NCBI GenBank assembly: GCA_024228555.1
Contig: JAAETI010000486.1
Location: 62,001-126,000 of the forward strand
DNA from: a bacterium
Lineage (GTDB): Bacteria; Actinomycetota; Acidimicrobiia; Spongiisociales; UBA5794
Direction: 5' to 3'
DNA length: 64,000 bases
Of this stretch, positions 30,504-39,989 are shown piece by piece (positions within the stretch are counted from its first letter, which is position 1; the number at the start of each line of letters is the position of its first letter). The notes under the pieces are model-generated. The model was not told the origin of the DNA and did no database searches. It saw only the letters and a program-made list of their open reading frames with translations. The position numbers and the translations under genes are program-made.

Positions 30504-31701
30504 GGAGACCGTCGTCTTCCAGATCACGGTACACGTCCTCTGCTCCGTCGCCGAGGAAGACGACGCTGGCCGCTCCTGCGTTGCCAACGGAACCAGGGAG
30601 CACGATGTTGGTGAGCTCCGTCGAGTCGAAGAAGTAGGGGGCCGCCGCCAGAGTCAATACGTCCTCGGTGGAGAGATCGGTCCAGGAGTTGTCGGTGAGG
30701 ATCCGTATCCACTCGGGCAGAAGATCGATACCGGGGATCTGGACCATGTCCATCGCCGCCTGCATAATCCGTCCTTGGTTGAGAGAGCGGGTGAAATCAC
30801 CGCCGGACAGACCCTTGCGGATTCGAGCAAGCTGCAGTGCCCGCGTCGGTGTCAGGGTTTGCGGCCCGGCGGGGAAGTTGGACCAATTGTTGCCGCTGCG
30901 CATGACCGAGGGCAGATCGATCGTCAGTCCGCCGAGTTCCTCCATGAGCGCAGTGAAGCCTTTGAACCCTGTGACGAAATAGCCTTCGATTTCCAGCTCC
31001 GTCAGATTGGTCACCGACTCCAGCATCGCCTCCGGACCTCGTCCGGCCATGATGTGAGTCAGCTTGTCGAAACCGTCGGGCCCCTCGACCCATGAATCGC
31101 GAGGGAAGCCGACGATCGCTCCCGCACCGGCCTTTGGGGAAACGGTGAGGATGTGGACGCTGTCGGCGCGATAACGCTGCTGGTTTTGACCAACCCTGGC
31201 GTCGGAACCAAGAACCAGGACCATGCGGGGGTCCTCTCCCAGCCACGGGGTGATCTCATCGAGGACGGCACCGACAATGCGCCAACCACCACCGTCATCG
31301 ACCAGCAAGATGACATCCCGGTCAACACGGGCAACAGCCACCTTGTCGCCGTTTTCCAGTTCGGCGGTCGTGGCACCGCCCACCTCGCCGGACTCGATGC
31401 GGTCGGCGTTGTCGACATGGGCGAGCAGACCTTCCGGTACAGACGGCGGATCGTTGCGGTCATCGGCCAGCCACGAATAGAAGTCGTTGAGCGGTTGGTC
31501 CAGGCCATCGGGCAGGTCTAGGTCGAGAACTACCTCGACCAGCGGTACCTCAGTCGTCGTAGTCGGCGCCATGGTTGTTGTAGTGGTTGTCGTGACCGCG
31601 GCAACGGTCGTGGTGGTCTCCGGAGCGGCCTCGGCGCCACTACAGGCGGTGGCGACGACGGCGAGCGCAACGAGGAATATGTAGGGAAGGGAAGATCGCA
31701 C
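30487..31701 (-). CDS. LytR-CpsA-Psr (LCP) family protein
   Basis: MVLVLGSDARVGQNQQRYRADSVHILTVSPKAGAGAIVGFPRDSWVE; lipoprotein-like N-terminus and Thr-rich stalk. Confidence 0.87.
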   Translation of the reverse strand: MRSSLPYIFLVALAVVATACSGAEAAPETTTTVAAVTTTTTTTMAPTTTTEVPLVEVVLDLDLPDGLDQPLNDFYSWLADDRNDPPSVPEGLLAHVDNADRIESGEVGGATTAELENGDKVAVARVDRDVILLVDDGGGWRIVGAVLDEITPWLGEDPRMVLVLGSDARVGQNQQRYRADSVHILTVSPKAGAGAIVGFPRDSWVEGPDGFDKLTHIMAGRGPEAMLESVTNLTELEIEGYFVTGFKGFTALMEELGGLTIDLPSVMRSGNNWSNFPAGPQTLTPTRALQLARIRKGLSGGDFTRSLNQGRIMQAAMDMVQIPGIDLLPEWIRILTDNSWTDLSTEDVLTLAAAPYFFDSTELTNIVLPGSVGNAGAASVVFLGDGAEDVYRDLEDDGLLTPEE

Positions 31702-31813
31702 GAGGAGCGATACTAGCGATGCGCGGGACCGGTTGAGTCACCGCCTGCAGCGGCCCCGATTACTCTCCCTGGGGAGCGGGCCGATCCCGGGGGAAATGAC
31801 AAGGAGACCTTGA

Positions 31814-32470
31814 GTGCGGGTTGTGATAGCCGGGTGCGGTCGTGTCGGCAGCGATCTTGCGCTGAGTCTTGCCGACGCCGGGCACGACGTCTCAGTCGTC
31901 GACACCAATCCGGAGGCATTCCGCCAACTCGGAAGCGCCTTCAACGGGACCACCCATGACGGGCCTTCCTACGACATTCAGGTCTTGCGTCAGGCCGGTA
32001 TCGAGCTGGCCGACGGGTTTGCGGCTGTGACAAACGATGACAACGTGAACCTGATGGCGGTCCAGGTTGCCAATCAGGTCTTCGGCGTGCCCAAGACGGT
32101 GGCCCGTCTCGATGACCCGCGGCGAACGGATGCCTATCGGGCGCTTCGCATCAACCATGTCGCCGCCGGCAAGCTCACCTCCCGGGCGATCCGCGATCAG
32201 TTGCTCGACGATGAGTACCAGTATCACCTGGCGTTTCTCGGGAGCGGGGTGGAGATGGTCGAGATGATCCTTGCGGCCGATGCCGACGGGATGACGGTCG
32301 CTGATATTGAGATCGAGGGGAAGCTCCGGATCGCCGCGGTGCGGCGTGGCCTCGAGGTCTATGTTGCCGAACCCGAGCTCGTGCTGGAGGAGGATGACCT
32401 GCTCATCGCTGCAGGCCTCGAGGGCATCAGACGCAAAGTCCGCCGGTACTGCAAAGCGGGGGAGCTGTGA
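31814..32470 (+). CDS. trkA: TrkA-family potassium uptake regulator
   Basis: VVIAGCGRVGSDLALSLADAGHDVSVVD Rossmann plus TrkA-C region. Confidence 0.88.
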   Translation: MRVVIAGCGRVGSDLALSLADAGHDVSVVDTNPEAFRQLGSAFNGTTHDGPSYDIQVLRQAGIELADGFAAVTNDDNVNLMAVQVANQVFGVPKTVARLDDPRRTDAYRALRINHVAAGKLTSRAIRDQLLDDEYQYHLAFLGSGVEMVEMILAADADGMTVADIEIEGKLRIAAVRRGLEVYVAEPELVLEEDDLLIAAGLEGIRRKVRRYCKAGEL

Positions 32471-33126
32471 GAGTTCTTGTGATCGGTGGCGGCAAGGTGG
32501 GCTCCAGTCTCGGCAAGACCCTCAGCGAGGCGGGACATGTCGTTTCGCTCATAGAGGCCGACCCAACCCGAGCTCAGAATTTGATCGAAGATGTCGACTT
32601 CATGGTCTTCCAGGGAGACGGGTCCGACGTGGAGCTGTTGCAGGCTGCCGACGTGTCTCGAGTCGACTGGGCCGTCGCAGTCACTGGACGAGATGAAGCC
32701 AACCTGGTTGCCTGCGAACTGGCGCGAACCTTCGGTGCCAAGAACGTACTCGCCAGACTCAATAGCCCTCTGAATCGTCCCACCTTCGAAGCCCTCGGAG
32801 TACCCGTCGTCGGTGTGACGAGTCTCATGGCCCAGGTGATTTCGCGTGAGGTCGAGGTGGTGGATCTCAGTCGGCTTGCTGTTATCGAGGGCGGTCAGAT
32901 CAGCCTGGTTGAGCGCATCCTCCCCGACGACTACCCGGCGACGATGGTCACCCAACTCAAGCTGCCGCGACCGTCGTTGCTCATCACGCAGATACGCGAC
33001 GGGCGGGCTTCGGTTCCCGGTCCTAACACGGTTCTAGAGGCAGGCGACAGAATCCTGGCCGTTGTCCCGATTGAGGCCGAGAAGGAATTCTCAGAGGCGT
33101 TCGACAACTACGAGGCAAGGAAGTGA
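32467..33126 (+). CDS. TrkA-family potassium uptake regulator, second copy
   Basis: VLVIGGGKVGSSLGKTLSEAGHVVSLIEAD; overlaps the first copy by 4 nt. Confidence 0.88.
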   Translation: MRVLVIGGGKVGSSLGKTLSEAGHVVSLIEADPTRAQNLIEDVDFMVFQGDGSDVELLQAADVSRVDWAVAVTGRDEANLVACELARTFGAKNVLARLNSPLNRPTFEALGVPVVGVTSLMAQVISREVEVVDLSRLAVIEGGQISLVERILPDDYPATMVTQLKLPRPSLLITQIRDGRASVPGPNTVLEAGDRILAVVPIEAEKEFSEAFDNYEARK

Positions 33127-33269
33127 CAACGCCTCCGCGTCGCGAGAAGACCAGCTGGGTCGATGATGCTCTTGGCGGGCTCACCTCTATCGCACTGGAG
33201 GCCCTGGTCGTGCTGTGTCTTGCCGCGGTTGCGCTAGCCGTGGCTTGGATCGCCGTGACGGTGATGTAG
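33123..33269 (+). CDS. 48-aa single-TM small protein in the Trk operon
   Basis: GTG start overlapping trkA stop (gtga): MTTPPRREKTSWVDDALGGLTSIALEALVVLCLAAVALAVAWIAVTVM*; too short for the supplied ORF track. Confidence 0.6.
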   Translation: MTTPPRREKTSWVDDALGGLTSIALEALVVLCLAAVALAVAWIAVTVM

Positions 33270-33270
33270 C

Positions 33271-34767
33271 TTGCTCATCAAGCCGACAGCAGAAGACTTC
33301 CGTGTTGTCGGATTCAATCTCGGTCGTATCTCAACGCTTGTTGGCGCAGCCGGTCTCGTGCCGTTGCTGTGGGCCGTCGTCCTCAGAGAGTGGGCGCCTG
33401 CGTTCTCTTTTGTCCTGATGATCGGCGTGTTTGCGCTGATGGGTGAACTGGGGGGAATGATCAACGTCGCCCACCGCCGTCTGGATTGGTCGCACGGAAT
33501 GGTGGTTGTCGCGCTTGCGTGGCTTCTTGTCCCGGCCTTTGCCTCTATCCCGCTGGCGTTGTCCGGTCACTACGCCTCTGTTCTCGACGCTGGCTTCGAT
33601 GCCATGTCCGGTTTGTCGACTACCGGCTTGGCGCTCGTCCAGGACCTCGATCACCTGGCATCCTCACTCAACTTCTGGCGTCACCTACTCCACTTCATTG
33701 GCGGGCAGGGAATCATCATTGCGGCGCTCTCTATCTTCGCCGGAGGCGGTGTAGTGACCTTGTACCTGGGAGAAGCCCGCGACGAACGCATACTTCCCTC
33801 GGTGCGATCCACGGCCCGTTTCATCTGGGCGGCTGCCCTAATGCACCTTGCTGTCGGCATAATCGTTCTCACTCTTGTGGCTTGGCAGGTGCTGGGTTTC
33901 GGGTTCATGCGTTCGCTCTTCCACGGTCTGATGGTGTTCTTCGCCGCGTTCGACACCGGAGGGTTTGCGGCTCAATCAACCAACCTTGGCTACTACCACT
34001 CGACCATCTTTGAGTTCGTAGCCGCGGTGCTGATGGTGGCAGGAACGATGTCGTTCGGTGTTCACTATGCGCTGTGGAAACGTCGCTACCGCTCGGTGAT
34101 GCGCAATCTCGAGACGCGAACAATGCTTGTCACGTTCGGGTTGACGCTGACCATCACCATCGTTGGTCTCGCCGCCACTGGTGCCTTTACCGAATCGCTC
34201 GGCTTGGCCCGCTACGGGTTCTTCCAACTGTTGTCCGCCCACACGGGCACCGGGTTCGCCACGGTTTCGGTCCAAGAGTTGGCCGGATGGTCGGGTCTTG
34301 CGTTTGCCGGGATGGCTATTGCGATGGCTCTCGGCGGTATGGGGTCGTCGACCGCGGGTGGCGTCAAGTCGTTGCGAGTGGGCATCACCGTGCGGTCCGT
34401 CGTGACCCAGATAAAGCAGGTTCTGGTCCCCGAGGGGGCCTTGGTGTCGCGCTCGTACCACCAGAACGGGCGGGTGCGGCTGACGCCGGAGCTGGCCCAG
34501 GCAGCCATGACGGTGTCGCTGCTCTATGTCGCTCTCTATCTCGCCGGTATCGGAATGGGTCTCGTGTACGGGTACGGCCTCGGCGAAGCGGCATTCGAGT
34601 CGATCTCAGCCGGGGCCAACGTTGGCCTGTCCGTTGGGATAACTGACCCGACGATGCCGCTGCTGCTGAAGCTCACCTACATGGGCCAGATGTGGTTGGG
34701 GCGTCTCGAGTTTGTTGCGGTGTTCGCCCTATTCGGGTTCTTGTACTCAACCTGGAGGGGCAAGTGA
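33271..34767 (+). CDS. trkH: TrkH/KtrB family potassium transporter
   Basis: GFDAMSGLSTTGLALVQDLDHLASSLNFWRHLLHFIGGQGIIIAALSIF; GGMGSSTAGGVKSLRVGITVRSV; TTG start. Confidence 0.9.
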   Translation: MLIKPTAEDFRVVGFNLGRISTLVGAAGLVPLLWAVVLREWAPAFSFVLMIGVFALMGELGGMINVAHRRLDWSHGMVVVALAWLLVPAFASIPLALSGHYASVLDAGFDAMSGLSTTGLALVQDLDHLASSLNFWRHLLHFIGGQGIIIAALSIFAGGGVVTLYLGEARDERILPSVRSTARFIWAAALMHLAVGIIVLTLVAWQVLGFGFMRSLFHGLMVFFAAFDTGGFAAQSTNLGYYHSTIFEFVAAVLMVAGTMSFGVHYALWKRRYRSVMRNLETRTMLVTFGLTLTITIVGLAATGAFTESLGLARYGFFQLLSAHTGTGFATVSVQELAGWSGLAFAGMAIAMALGGMGSSTAGGVKSLRVGITVRSVVTQIKQVLVPEGALVSRSYHQNGRVRLTPELAQAAMTVSLLYVALYLAGIGMGLVYGYGLGEAAFESISAGANVGLSVGITDPTMPLLLKLTYMGQMWLGRLEFVAVFALFGFLYSTWRGK

Positions 34768-35291
34768 GACGTTTCGCTGCACTGGTCCTGTTGCTGAGTC
34801 TTGTGGGTGTCCCCGCGGCTTCTGGCCAAGAGTCGGTTGACGTAGCCGACTTGCTCGAGGCGCCGATCGACTACATCGGCGAGGTCTCCGTCGTCGGGGA
34901 ACTCATCGGCGACTACGGCTTCCGCAGCGATGACTCGATGTGGACCCAGCTCAACGACGACTCGTATGCGTTCGACCCGGTCCTCGATGATGGCGCTCTC
35001 ACCGGCGGCAATATCGGGGTTGCGGTGCGGATTCCCGCGGAGCTCGCAGCAAGCCTCGATCCTCCCGGTGGCTACCGCGTTCGGGGCCCAGTGGTCGAGG
35101 CAACCGGTGTCTGGAAGTACCACGACCCAGACCGGGGCGGCGAAACCTACATCGACGTCGTAGGGCTGACCGTCGTCGAGTCGGGACGGGGTCTGACCGA
35201 ACACCCGACCTGGTTGGTAGGCGCGTTCGGGTTCGTCCTGATAGCGTACGCAATCTTCATGAGGCTACGGAGTGGGCCTCGGCGCGGGTGA
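34764..35291 (+). CDS. Secreted/membrane-anchored OB-fold-like protein in the Trk operon
   Basis: Signal peptide, C-terminal TM; YIGEVSVVGELIGDYGF..MWTQLNDD..GGNIGVAVRIP; GTGA overlap with trkH. Confidence 0.6.
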   Translation: MRRFAALVLLLSLVGVPAASGQESVDVADLLEAPIDYIGEVSVVGELIGDYGFRSDDSMWTQLNDDSYAFDPVLDDGALTGGNIGVAVRIPAELAASLDPPGGYRVRGPVVEATGVWKYHDPDRGGETYIDVVGLTVVESGRGLTEHPTWLVGAFGFVLIAYAIFMRLRSGPRRG

Positions 35292-35369
35292 ACTGTATGT
35301 CGTCTGATTAGCGGCACAACGCCCCGCAGCTAAAATCGCCAGGAACCGATTTCGAGTGGGAGTAACTCT

Positions 35370-37439
35370 GTGGAGATTTGGCTATACCTTGCCATGGGTT
35401 CTGCGCTGGCTGCGCTTGTCTTGGCTCTGACGTTTGCGCGTCAGGTAAACAGCGCCAGCCCCGGCAACGACCTCATGCAGGAGTTGATGGGCGCCATCCG
35501 TGAAGGCGCGATGGCGTTTATTCGGCGTGAATACACGGCCGTTACCGGCTTTGTTGTAATCATGGCTCTGCTTATCTTTGCCCTCCTCGACTGGGGGCGC
35601 CCCTGGGGTGCTGTCGCCTACGTTTTTGGTGCGGTCCTCTCGGCACTCGCCGGGTTCATCGGTATGCGAATTGCCACAGCGGCCAACGCTCGAACCGCTG
35701 AAGCCGCCCGCATCGGCGGCATCGACGCCGCTCTTCCGCTTGCGTTCCGCGGCGGCGGGGTCATGGGTTTCACTGTTGCCGGCCTTGGGCTTCTTGGCCT
35801 TAGTCTTGGCTACTGGTTCTTCGAGATCATGCTCGAGGACCCCCAATCGTTCGAGATCATCACGGCCATTGGCCTTGGTGGCTCGACCATTGCACTGTTC
35901 TCCCGTGTTGGCGGTGGTATCTATACCAAGGCAGCTGATGTCGGTGCAGACCTGGTCGGCAAGGTTGAAGCAGGCATCCCCGAGGATGACCCCCGCAACC
36001 CGGCAACTATCGCAGACAACGTTGGCGACAATGTCGGCGATGTCGCCGGTATGGGTGCGGATCTATTCGAGAGCTATGTCGGCTCCATGATCGCCCCGAT
36101 CGCATTCGCCGCGTTTGCCTTCGCCGGTGAGGCGTTCCAGCCAGAAGCGTTCTTCTACCCGCTGATGATCGCCACTATCGGTACTGTTTCCTCGATTATC
36201 GGCTCATTCTTCGTCAAGCCGGGTAAGGGCAGCCTGGCTGCCGCCCTGCACCGTGGAACCTATGTGGCGATGGGTCTCACCGTCGCGGGGGTGGCGGTCA
36301 TCACGCCAACGTTCTTCAGCGATGACGCTGGTGTCGACAACACCTGGGGCCTGGTGATCTCGGTGGTCGTCGGCCTTGCAGTCGGCTGGCTGATCGGTCA
36401 GATCTCTGAATGGTTCACCAGCGACCACCACAAGATCGTCAAAGAGATCGCTCGCCAATCACAGACCGGACCGGCGACTGTTGCCCTTGAAGGTATTGCG
36501 GAGGGAATGCGCTCCGCCGCTTTCTCCGTCATCGTTATTGCGTTTGGCATGCTTGGCGCCTACTGGGGCGGCGAAATGGCCTTCGATGTCGAACTTGCCG
36601 GGATCTACGGAATCGCCATTGCAGCCATTGGTGTTCTTTCGACACTTGGCATGACCGTTTCCGTTGACGCATACGGACCAATCGCTGACAACGCAGGTGG
36701 AATCGCTGAAATGGCGCATCTACCCCCCGAGGTCAGGGAGACCACCGATGCCCTCGACTCGCTCGGCAACACCACCGCGGCCGTTGCCAAGGGCTTTGCC
36801 ATCGCTTCAGCGGCTGTCACGGCTCTAGCGTTGTTCTTCACCTTCCGCCAAGCGGTCATCACCGCAGGTGGAGAGCTCGATACCCTGAACATCTTGGAGA
36901 TCGAAGTAATCGTCGGTCTCTTCCTTGGTGGAATGTTCCCGTTCCTGTTTGCCTCGATGACTATCAAAGCTGTTGGCCGCGCCGCCAACCAGATGATCGA
37001 AGAGGTAAGACGCCAGTTCCGTGAGATTCCTGGCTTGCGTGAGGGCAAGGAAGGTGTCAAGCCTGAGTACGCCAAGTGTGTCGACATCTCGACGACATCG
37101 GCGCTACGAGAGATGATCATCCCCGGTGCGATGGCTGTTGCCCTCCCGCTGGTGGTCGGCTTCATCAGCGTCAAGGCGCTTGGTGGGTTGCTGGCAGGTG
37201 CGCTCGTGACCGGCTTCCTGCTTGCCATCTTCATGGCCAACGCCGGTGGGGCGTGGGACAACGCCAAGAAGTTCATCGAGGCCGGTGCATATGGCGGCAA
37301 GGGCTCTGATTCCCACAAGGCTGCGGTCGTCGGTGACACGATCGGTGACCCGTTTAAGGACACCTCCGGTCCTGCGATGAACATCGTTATCAAGGTTATG
37401 ACGATTGTCAGCCTGATCTTCGCTTCGGCGTTCGTCTAA
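35370..37439 (+). CDS. hppA: Membrane-bound (H+/Na+-translocating) pyrophosphatase
   Basis: GGGIYTKAADVGADLVGKVEAGIPEDDPRNPATIADNVGDNVGDVAGMGADLFESYVGSM. Confidence 0.96.
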   Translation: MEIWLYLAMGSALAALVLALTFARQVNSASPGNDLMQELMGAIREGAMAFIRREYTAVTGFVVIMALLIFALLDWGRPWGAVAYVFGAVLSALAGFIGMRIATAANARTAEAARIGGIDAALPLAFRGGGVMGFTVAGLGLLGLSLGYWFFEIMLEDPQSFEIITAIGLGGSTIALFSRVGGGIYTKAADVGADLVGKVEAGIPEDDPRNPATIADNVGDNVGDVAGMGADLFESYVGSMIAPIAFAAFAFAGEAFQPEAFFYPLMIATIGTVSSIIGSFFVKPGKGSLAAALHRGTYVAMGLTVAGVAVITPTFFSDDAGVDNTWGLVISVVVGLAVGWLIGQISEWFTSDHHKIVKEIARQSQTGPATVALEGIAEGMRSAAFSVIVIAFGMLGAYWGGEMAFDVELAGIYGIAIAAIGVLSTLGMTVSVDAYGPIADNAGGIAEMAHLPPEVRETTDALDSLGNTTAAVAKGFAIASAAVTALALFFTFRQAVITAGGELDTLNILEIEVIVGLFLGGMFPFLFASMTIKAVGRAANQMIEEVRRQFREIPGLREGKEGVKPEYAKCVDISTTSALREMIIPGAMAVALPLVVGFISVKALGGLLAGALVTGFLLAIFMANAGGAWDNAKKFIEAGAYGGKGSDSHKAAVVGDTIGDPFKDTSGPAMNIVIKVMTIVSLIFASAFV

Positions 37440-37442
37440 GAA

Positions 37443-37625
37443 TCAAACCTGGTCTGAGGAGGAAGACAGCCCCCGGCTTTGCCGGGGGCTGTCTGCGAGG
37501 AATGTTTCGGCGGCTCCGTCACGTGCAGAGACGGCGTCCGTGCGACGCAGGAAGCAGGCAAGAATCTGGCGTTGATTGGCCAGATAGATCTCACGAAATC
37601 GTTGATCCGCCCGATTGTCTTGCAT
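37443..37625 (-). pseudogene. Truncated ECF sigma factor N-terminus (sigma region 2)
   Basis: MQDNRADQRFREIYLANQRQILACFLRRTDAVSARDGAAETFLADSPRQ..., then frame runs through the hppA terminator and stops. Confidence 0.6.
37465..37493 (+). terminator. Rho-independent-like terminator of hppA
   Basis: GACAGCCCCCGGC-ttt-GCCGGGGGCTGTC perfect 13-bp stem. Confidence 0.8.
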
Positions 37626-37706
37626 CGCCTTCCCCTGTGACTCCTCAGAGGAGTTGTGTCCACTTGTCAGCCTATGTCAGGCGGCTGTTGCGGAACAGAT
37701 CGCACT

Positions 37707-38510
37707 TCAGTGAGGGGTGCGGCCAACACCAAGCAGGTGGGGGCTGGCGCCGAGGATGCTGGGCTCATCCTCCAGGCGCTCGAGAAGCTCCAACAGCGCA
37801 TCCTGCTTCTCTTCATCGACCATGCGTTCGTCGAGGTCAGCCGCCGACCACGCAATCCCTTCAACCGGGAGAACCTCGACGTCAACCAATCCGGCGCCTG
37901 TCATATCGGCAAAGAGGTCTTCCGGTCTGTGAAAGTATGAAGTGGTGAAGTATTGGGGATCGCCGGTCGGATTATTGTGCTTGCCGTGCTCCAAGTCATC
38001 AATGACTATCTCGGCGAACTCCGGATCGTCCCAGAAGCCGGCAGCGAGCCCGTCGATTGCCGGTGCGTAACGGGATATGGCAGCGGCGAAAACCGGCGCA
38101 CCTGGCTTGGCCACTCGCACAGCCTCCTGGAGTGCGGTGAGTCGGTGCTTCCTTTTCTGCAAGTGATAGAGGGGGCCCAGCATCAGCACCGTGTCGTAGC
38201 GCTGGTTGGTTGCAGGAAGCTTGCGGGCGTCGCCAAGATGCGATGTGATTCCACGCTGGGTCGCTTGGTCGACATGTCTCTGCACGATGTCGATCAGCTC
38301 GACCTCGTATCCAGCCGCGGTTAGCCAATAGGCGTATACCCCGGGGCCACCGCCCACATCGAGAACACGCCCTGGGGGTTGCGGAAGGTAACGCTTGACC
38401 AGAATCTGCGTGCGGAGGAGCTCCAGCTGGCCAAGTCCGTCCCTAGAGAGCCGAGTGTCTTCGTCGTAACGGTTCTCATAGTGGGCGATGATGTCTTTGT
38501 GAGATTTCAC
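37707..38510 (-). CDS. Class I SAM-dependent methyltransferase
   Basis: GRVLDVGGGPGVYAYWLTAAGYEVELIDIV; VLMLGPLYHLQ. Confidence 0.8.
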   Translation of the reverse strand: MKSHKDIIAHYENRYDEDTRLSRDGLGQLELLRTQILVKRYLPQPPGRVLDVGGGPGVYAYWLTAAGYEVELIDIVQRHVDQATQRGITSHLGDARKLPATNQRYDTVLMLGPLYHLQKRKHRLTALQEAVRVAKPGAPVFAAAISRYAPAIDGLAAGFWDDPEFAEIVIDDLEHGKHNNPTGDPQYFTTSYFHRPEDLFADMTGAGLVDVEVLPVEGIAWSAADLDERMVDEEKQDALLELLERLEDEPSILGASPHLLGVGRTPH

Positions 38511-38514
38511 CCTC

Positions 38515-38727
38515 CTAATCCTTGCGCATGTCGGGGTCGTTGGCGATTCGCTCCTCATCGGCCTTGCGGCGCTCCCAGTACTCAGCGGCCGCCTTCTTCC
38601 TCGCCGACTTCATCAGGAAGTAGAGCCCGAGGATCACAAGCCCGATCACCGCCCACAGCACCCGCGCCGAGGTTTCCTCGGGCAGGATCGAATCGGAATC
38701 CACAAAGGCGATCAAGATCATCAACAT
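38515..38727 (-). CDS. Small membrane protein
   Basis: MLMILIAFVDSDSILPEETSARVLWAVIGLVILGLYFLMKSARKKAAAEYWERRKADEE. Confidence 0.5.
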   Translation of the reverse strand: MLMILIAFVDSDSILPEETSARVLWAVIGLVILGLYFLMKSARKKAAAEYWERRKADEERIANDPDMRKD

Positions 38728-38765
38728 GAGGCCTAGCCTACGCCTTCCTCGATGCGGAGCTCCTG

Positions 38766-39989
38766 TTGGCAGTTGAGATCACATTCATTCGCCATGGCCA
38801 GACGACCGGCAATGCTGCCGGCCGTTGGCAGGGCCACACGAACTCGTCGCTGACGGCTGCGGGACAAGAGCAGGCTGCTCGCCTTGGTGCACGGCTTGCC
38901 CACAAGAAGTTCGATCTGGTGATTGCCAGCGATCTCGATCGGACTGTGGAGACCGCCTCCGCTTTGCAACGCCCCATGGAAAAGGACGAGCGATGGCGCG
39001 AGCCATTCTTCGGCGACTGGGAGGACCTCAAGTCGGAGGAGATTCAGGAGAGATATCCCGCGGACCTCGCCGCACTCTTCGAGGGAGAGGACATCGCGTT
39101 CGGCGGAGGGGAGCGCCTGTCCGGCGTGATGGAGCGCACCAAAGCCGCTCTTGACGATGTTGTCGATCGGGTCGGAGACGGCTCGGTTGCGGTTGTCAGC
39201 CACGGCATGGCGCTGCTTACGCTCGTTAGCGGACTGCTCGGGACCAAGCGTCCCAGCCCGTTGCGTCTTCTCGGCAACACGGCCATAGCCACGGTGAGCG
39301 TCGGCGGTTCCGTCGCTCTGCTGCGGTACAACGATCACACCCATCTCGACGAAGACGGAACTGCTCACTACGGACACAGTCCCGAGGACACGGAAGTGAT
39401 TCTGGCCCGGCACGGCCAGACCACGTCGAATGTGGAGCGACGTTGGCAAGGGCATCAAGACGGAATGCTCAGTGAACTCGGACGAAGTCAGGCCGCGCTG
39501 CTGGGGGAATCCTTGACAAATGTCGATGCCTTGTATTCGTCGCCGCTGAGCCGTGCTGTCGACACAGCAGCGGAGATTGGCTGGCAGCAAGGTTTGGAGA
39601 TCCAGCTCGAGTCTGGTCTGAAGGAGCGCGGTTTCGGGGCCTGGGAGGGGATGACAACCCGCGAGATCATGGATGCGTTCCCCGACGAGTATCAAGATTT
39701 TCGACGCGGGGTCGAAGCCACCCCCGGTGGCAACGGCGAAACGCTGCCCGATGTCAGACATCGGATCGCGGAGTCGATGAGAACGATTGTGAGCCGCCAC
39801 CCAGGCAAAAACGTTGCCGTAGTCTCGCACGGTGGCGCTACCCGGGCCTGGGTTAGCGAGTTCCTCGGAATCAACAACGGGAGTCGCAACGGCCTCGGGA
39901 TATTGGACAACACCGCACACGGTCGCGTTGCCTTCACCAGGCGCGGCCCAATCTTGGTCAACTGGAATTTGGCGCCGCATCTGACATGA
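38766..39989 (+). CDS. Tandem histidine phosphatase (phosphoglycerate mutase-like) protein
   Basis: Two complete domains: FIRHGQTTGNAAGRWQGH...VAVVSHGMAL and LARHGQTTSNVERRWQGH...VAVVSHGGATR. Confidence 0.85.
   Translation: MAVEITFIRHGQTTGNAAGRWQGHTNSSLTAAGQEQAARLGARLAHKKFDLVIASDLDRTVETASALQRPMEKDERWREPFFGDWEDLKSEEIQERYPADLAALFEGEDIAFGGGERLSGVMERTKAALDDVVDRVGDGSVAVVSHGMALLTLVSGLLGTKRPSPLRLLGNTAIATVSVGGSVALLRYNDHTHLDEDGTAHYGHSPEDTEVILARHGQTTSNVERRWQGHQDGMLSELGRSQAALLGESLTNVDALYSSPLSRAVDTAAEIGWQQGLEIQLESGLKERGFGAWEGMTTREIMDAFPDEYQDFRRGVEATPGGNGETLPDVRHRIAESMRTIVSRHPGKNVAVVSHGGATRAWVSEFLGINNGSRNGLGILDNTAHGRVAFTRRGPILVNWNLAPHLT

Noticed and set aside
31560-31640. Low-complexity GTT/GTC-rich tract in the LCP gene
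   Set aside because: Encodes a Thr-rich extracytoplasmic stalk (TTTTVAAVTTTTTTTMAPTTTTE); common in surface proteins, not a regulatory repeat.
38733-39980. 415-aa minus-strand ORF opposite the tandem histidine phosphatase
   Set aside because: Antisense shadow ORF; the plus-strand product has two complete catalytic domains.
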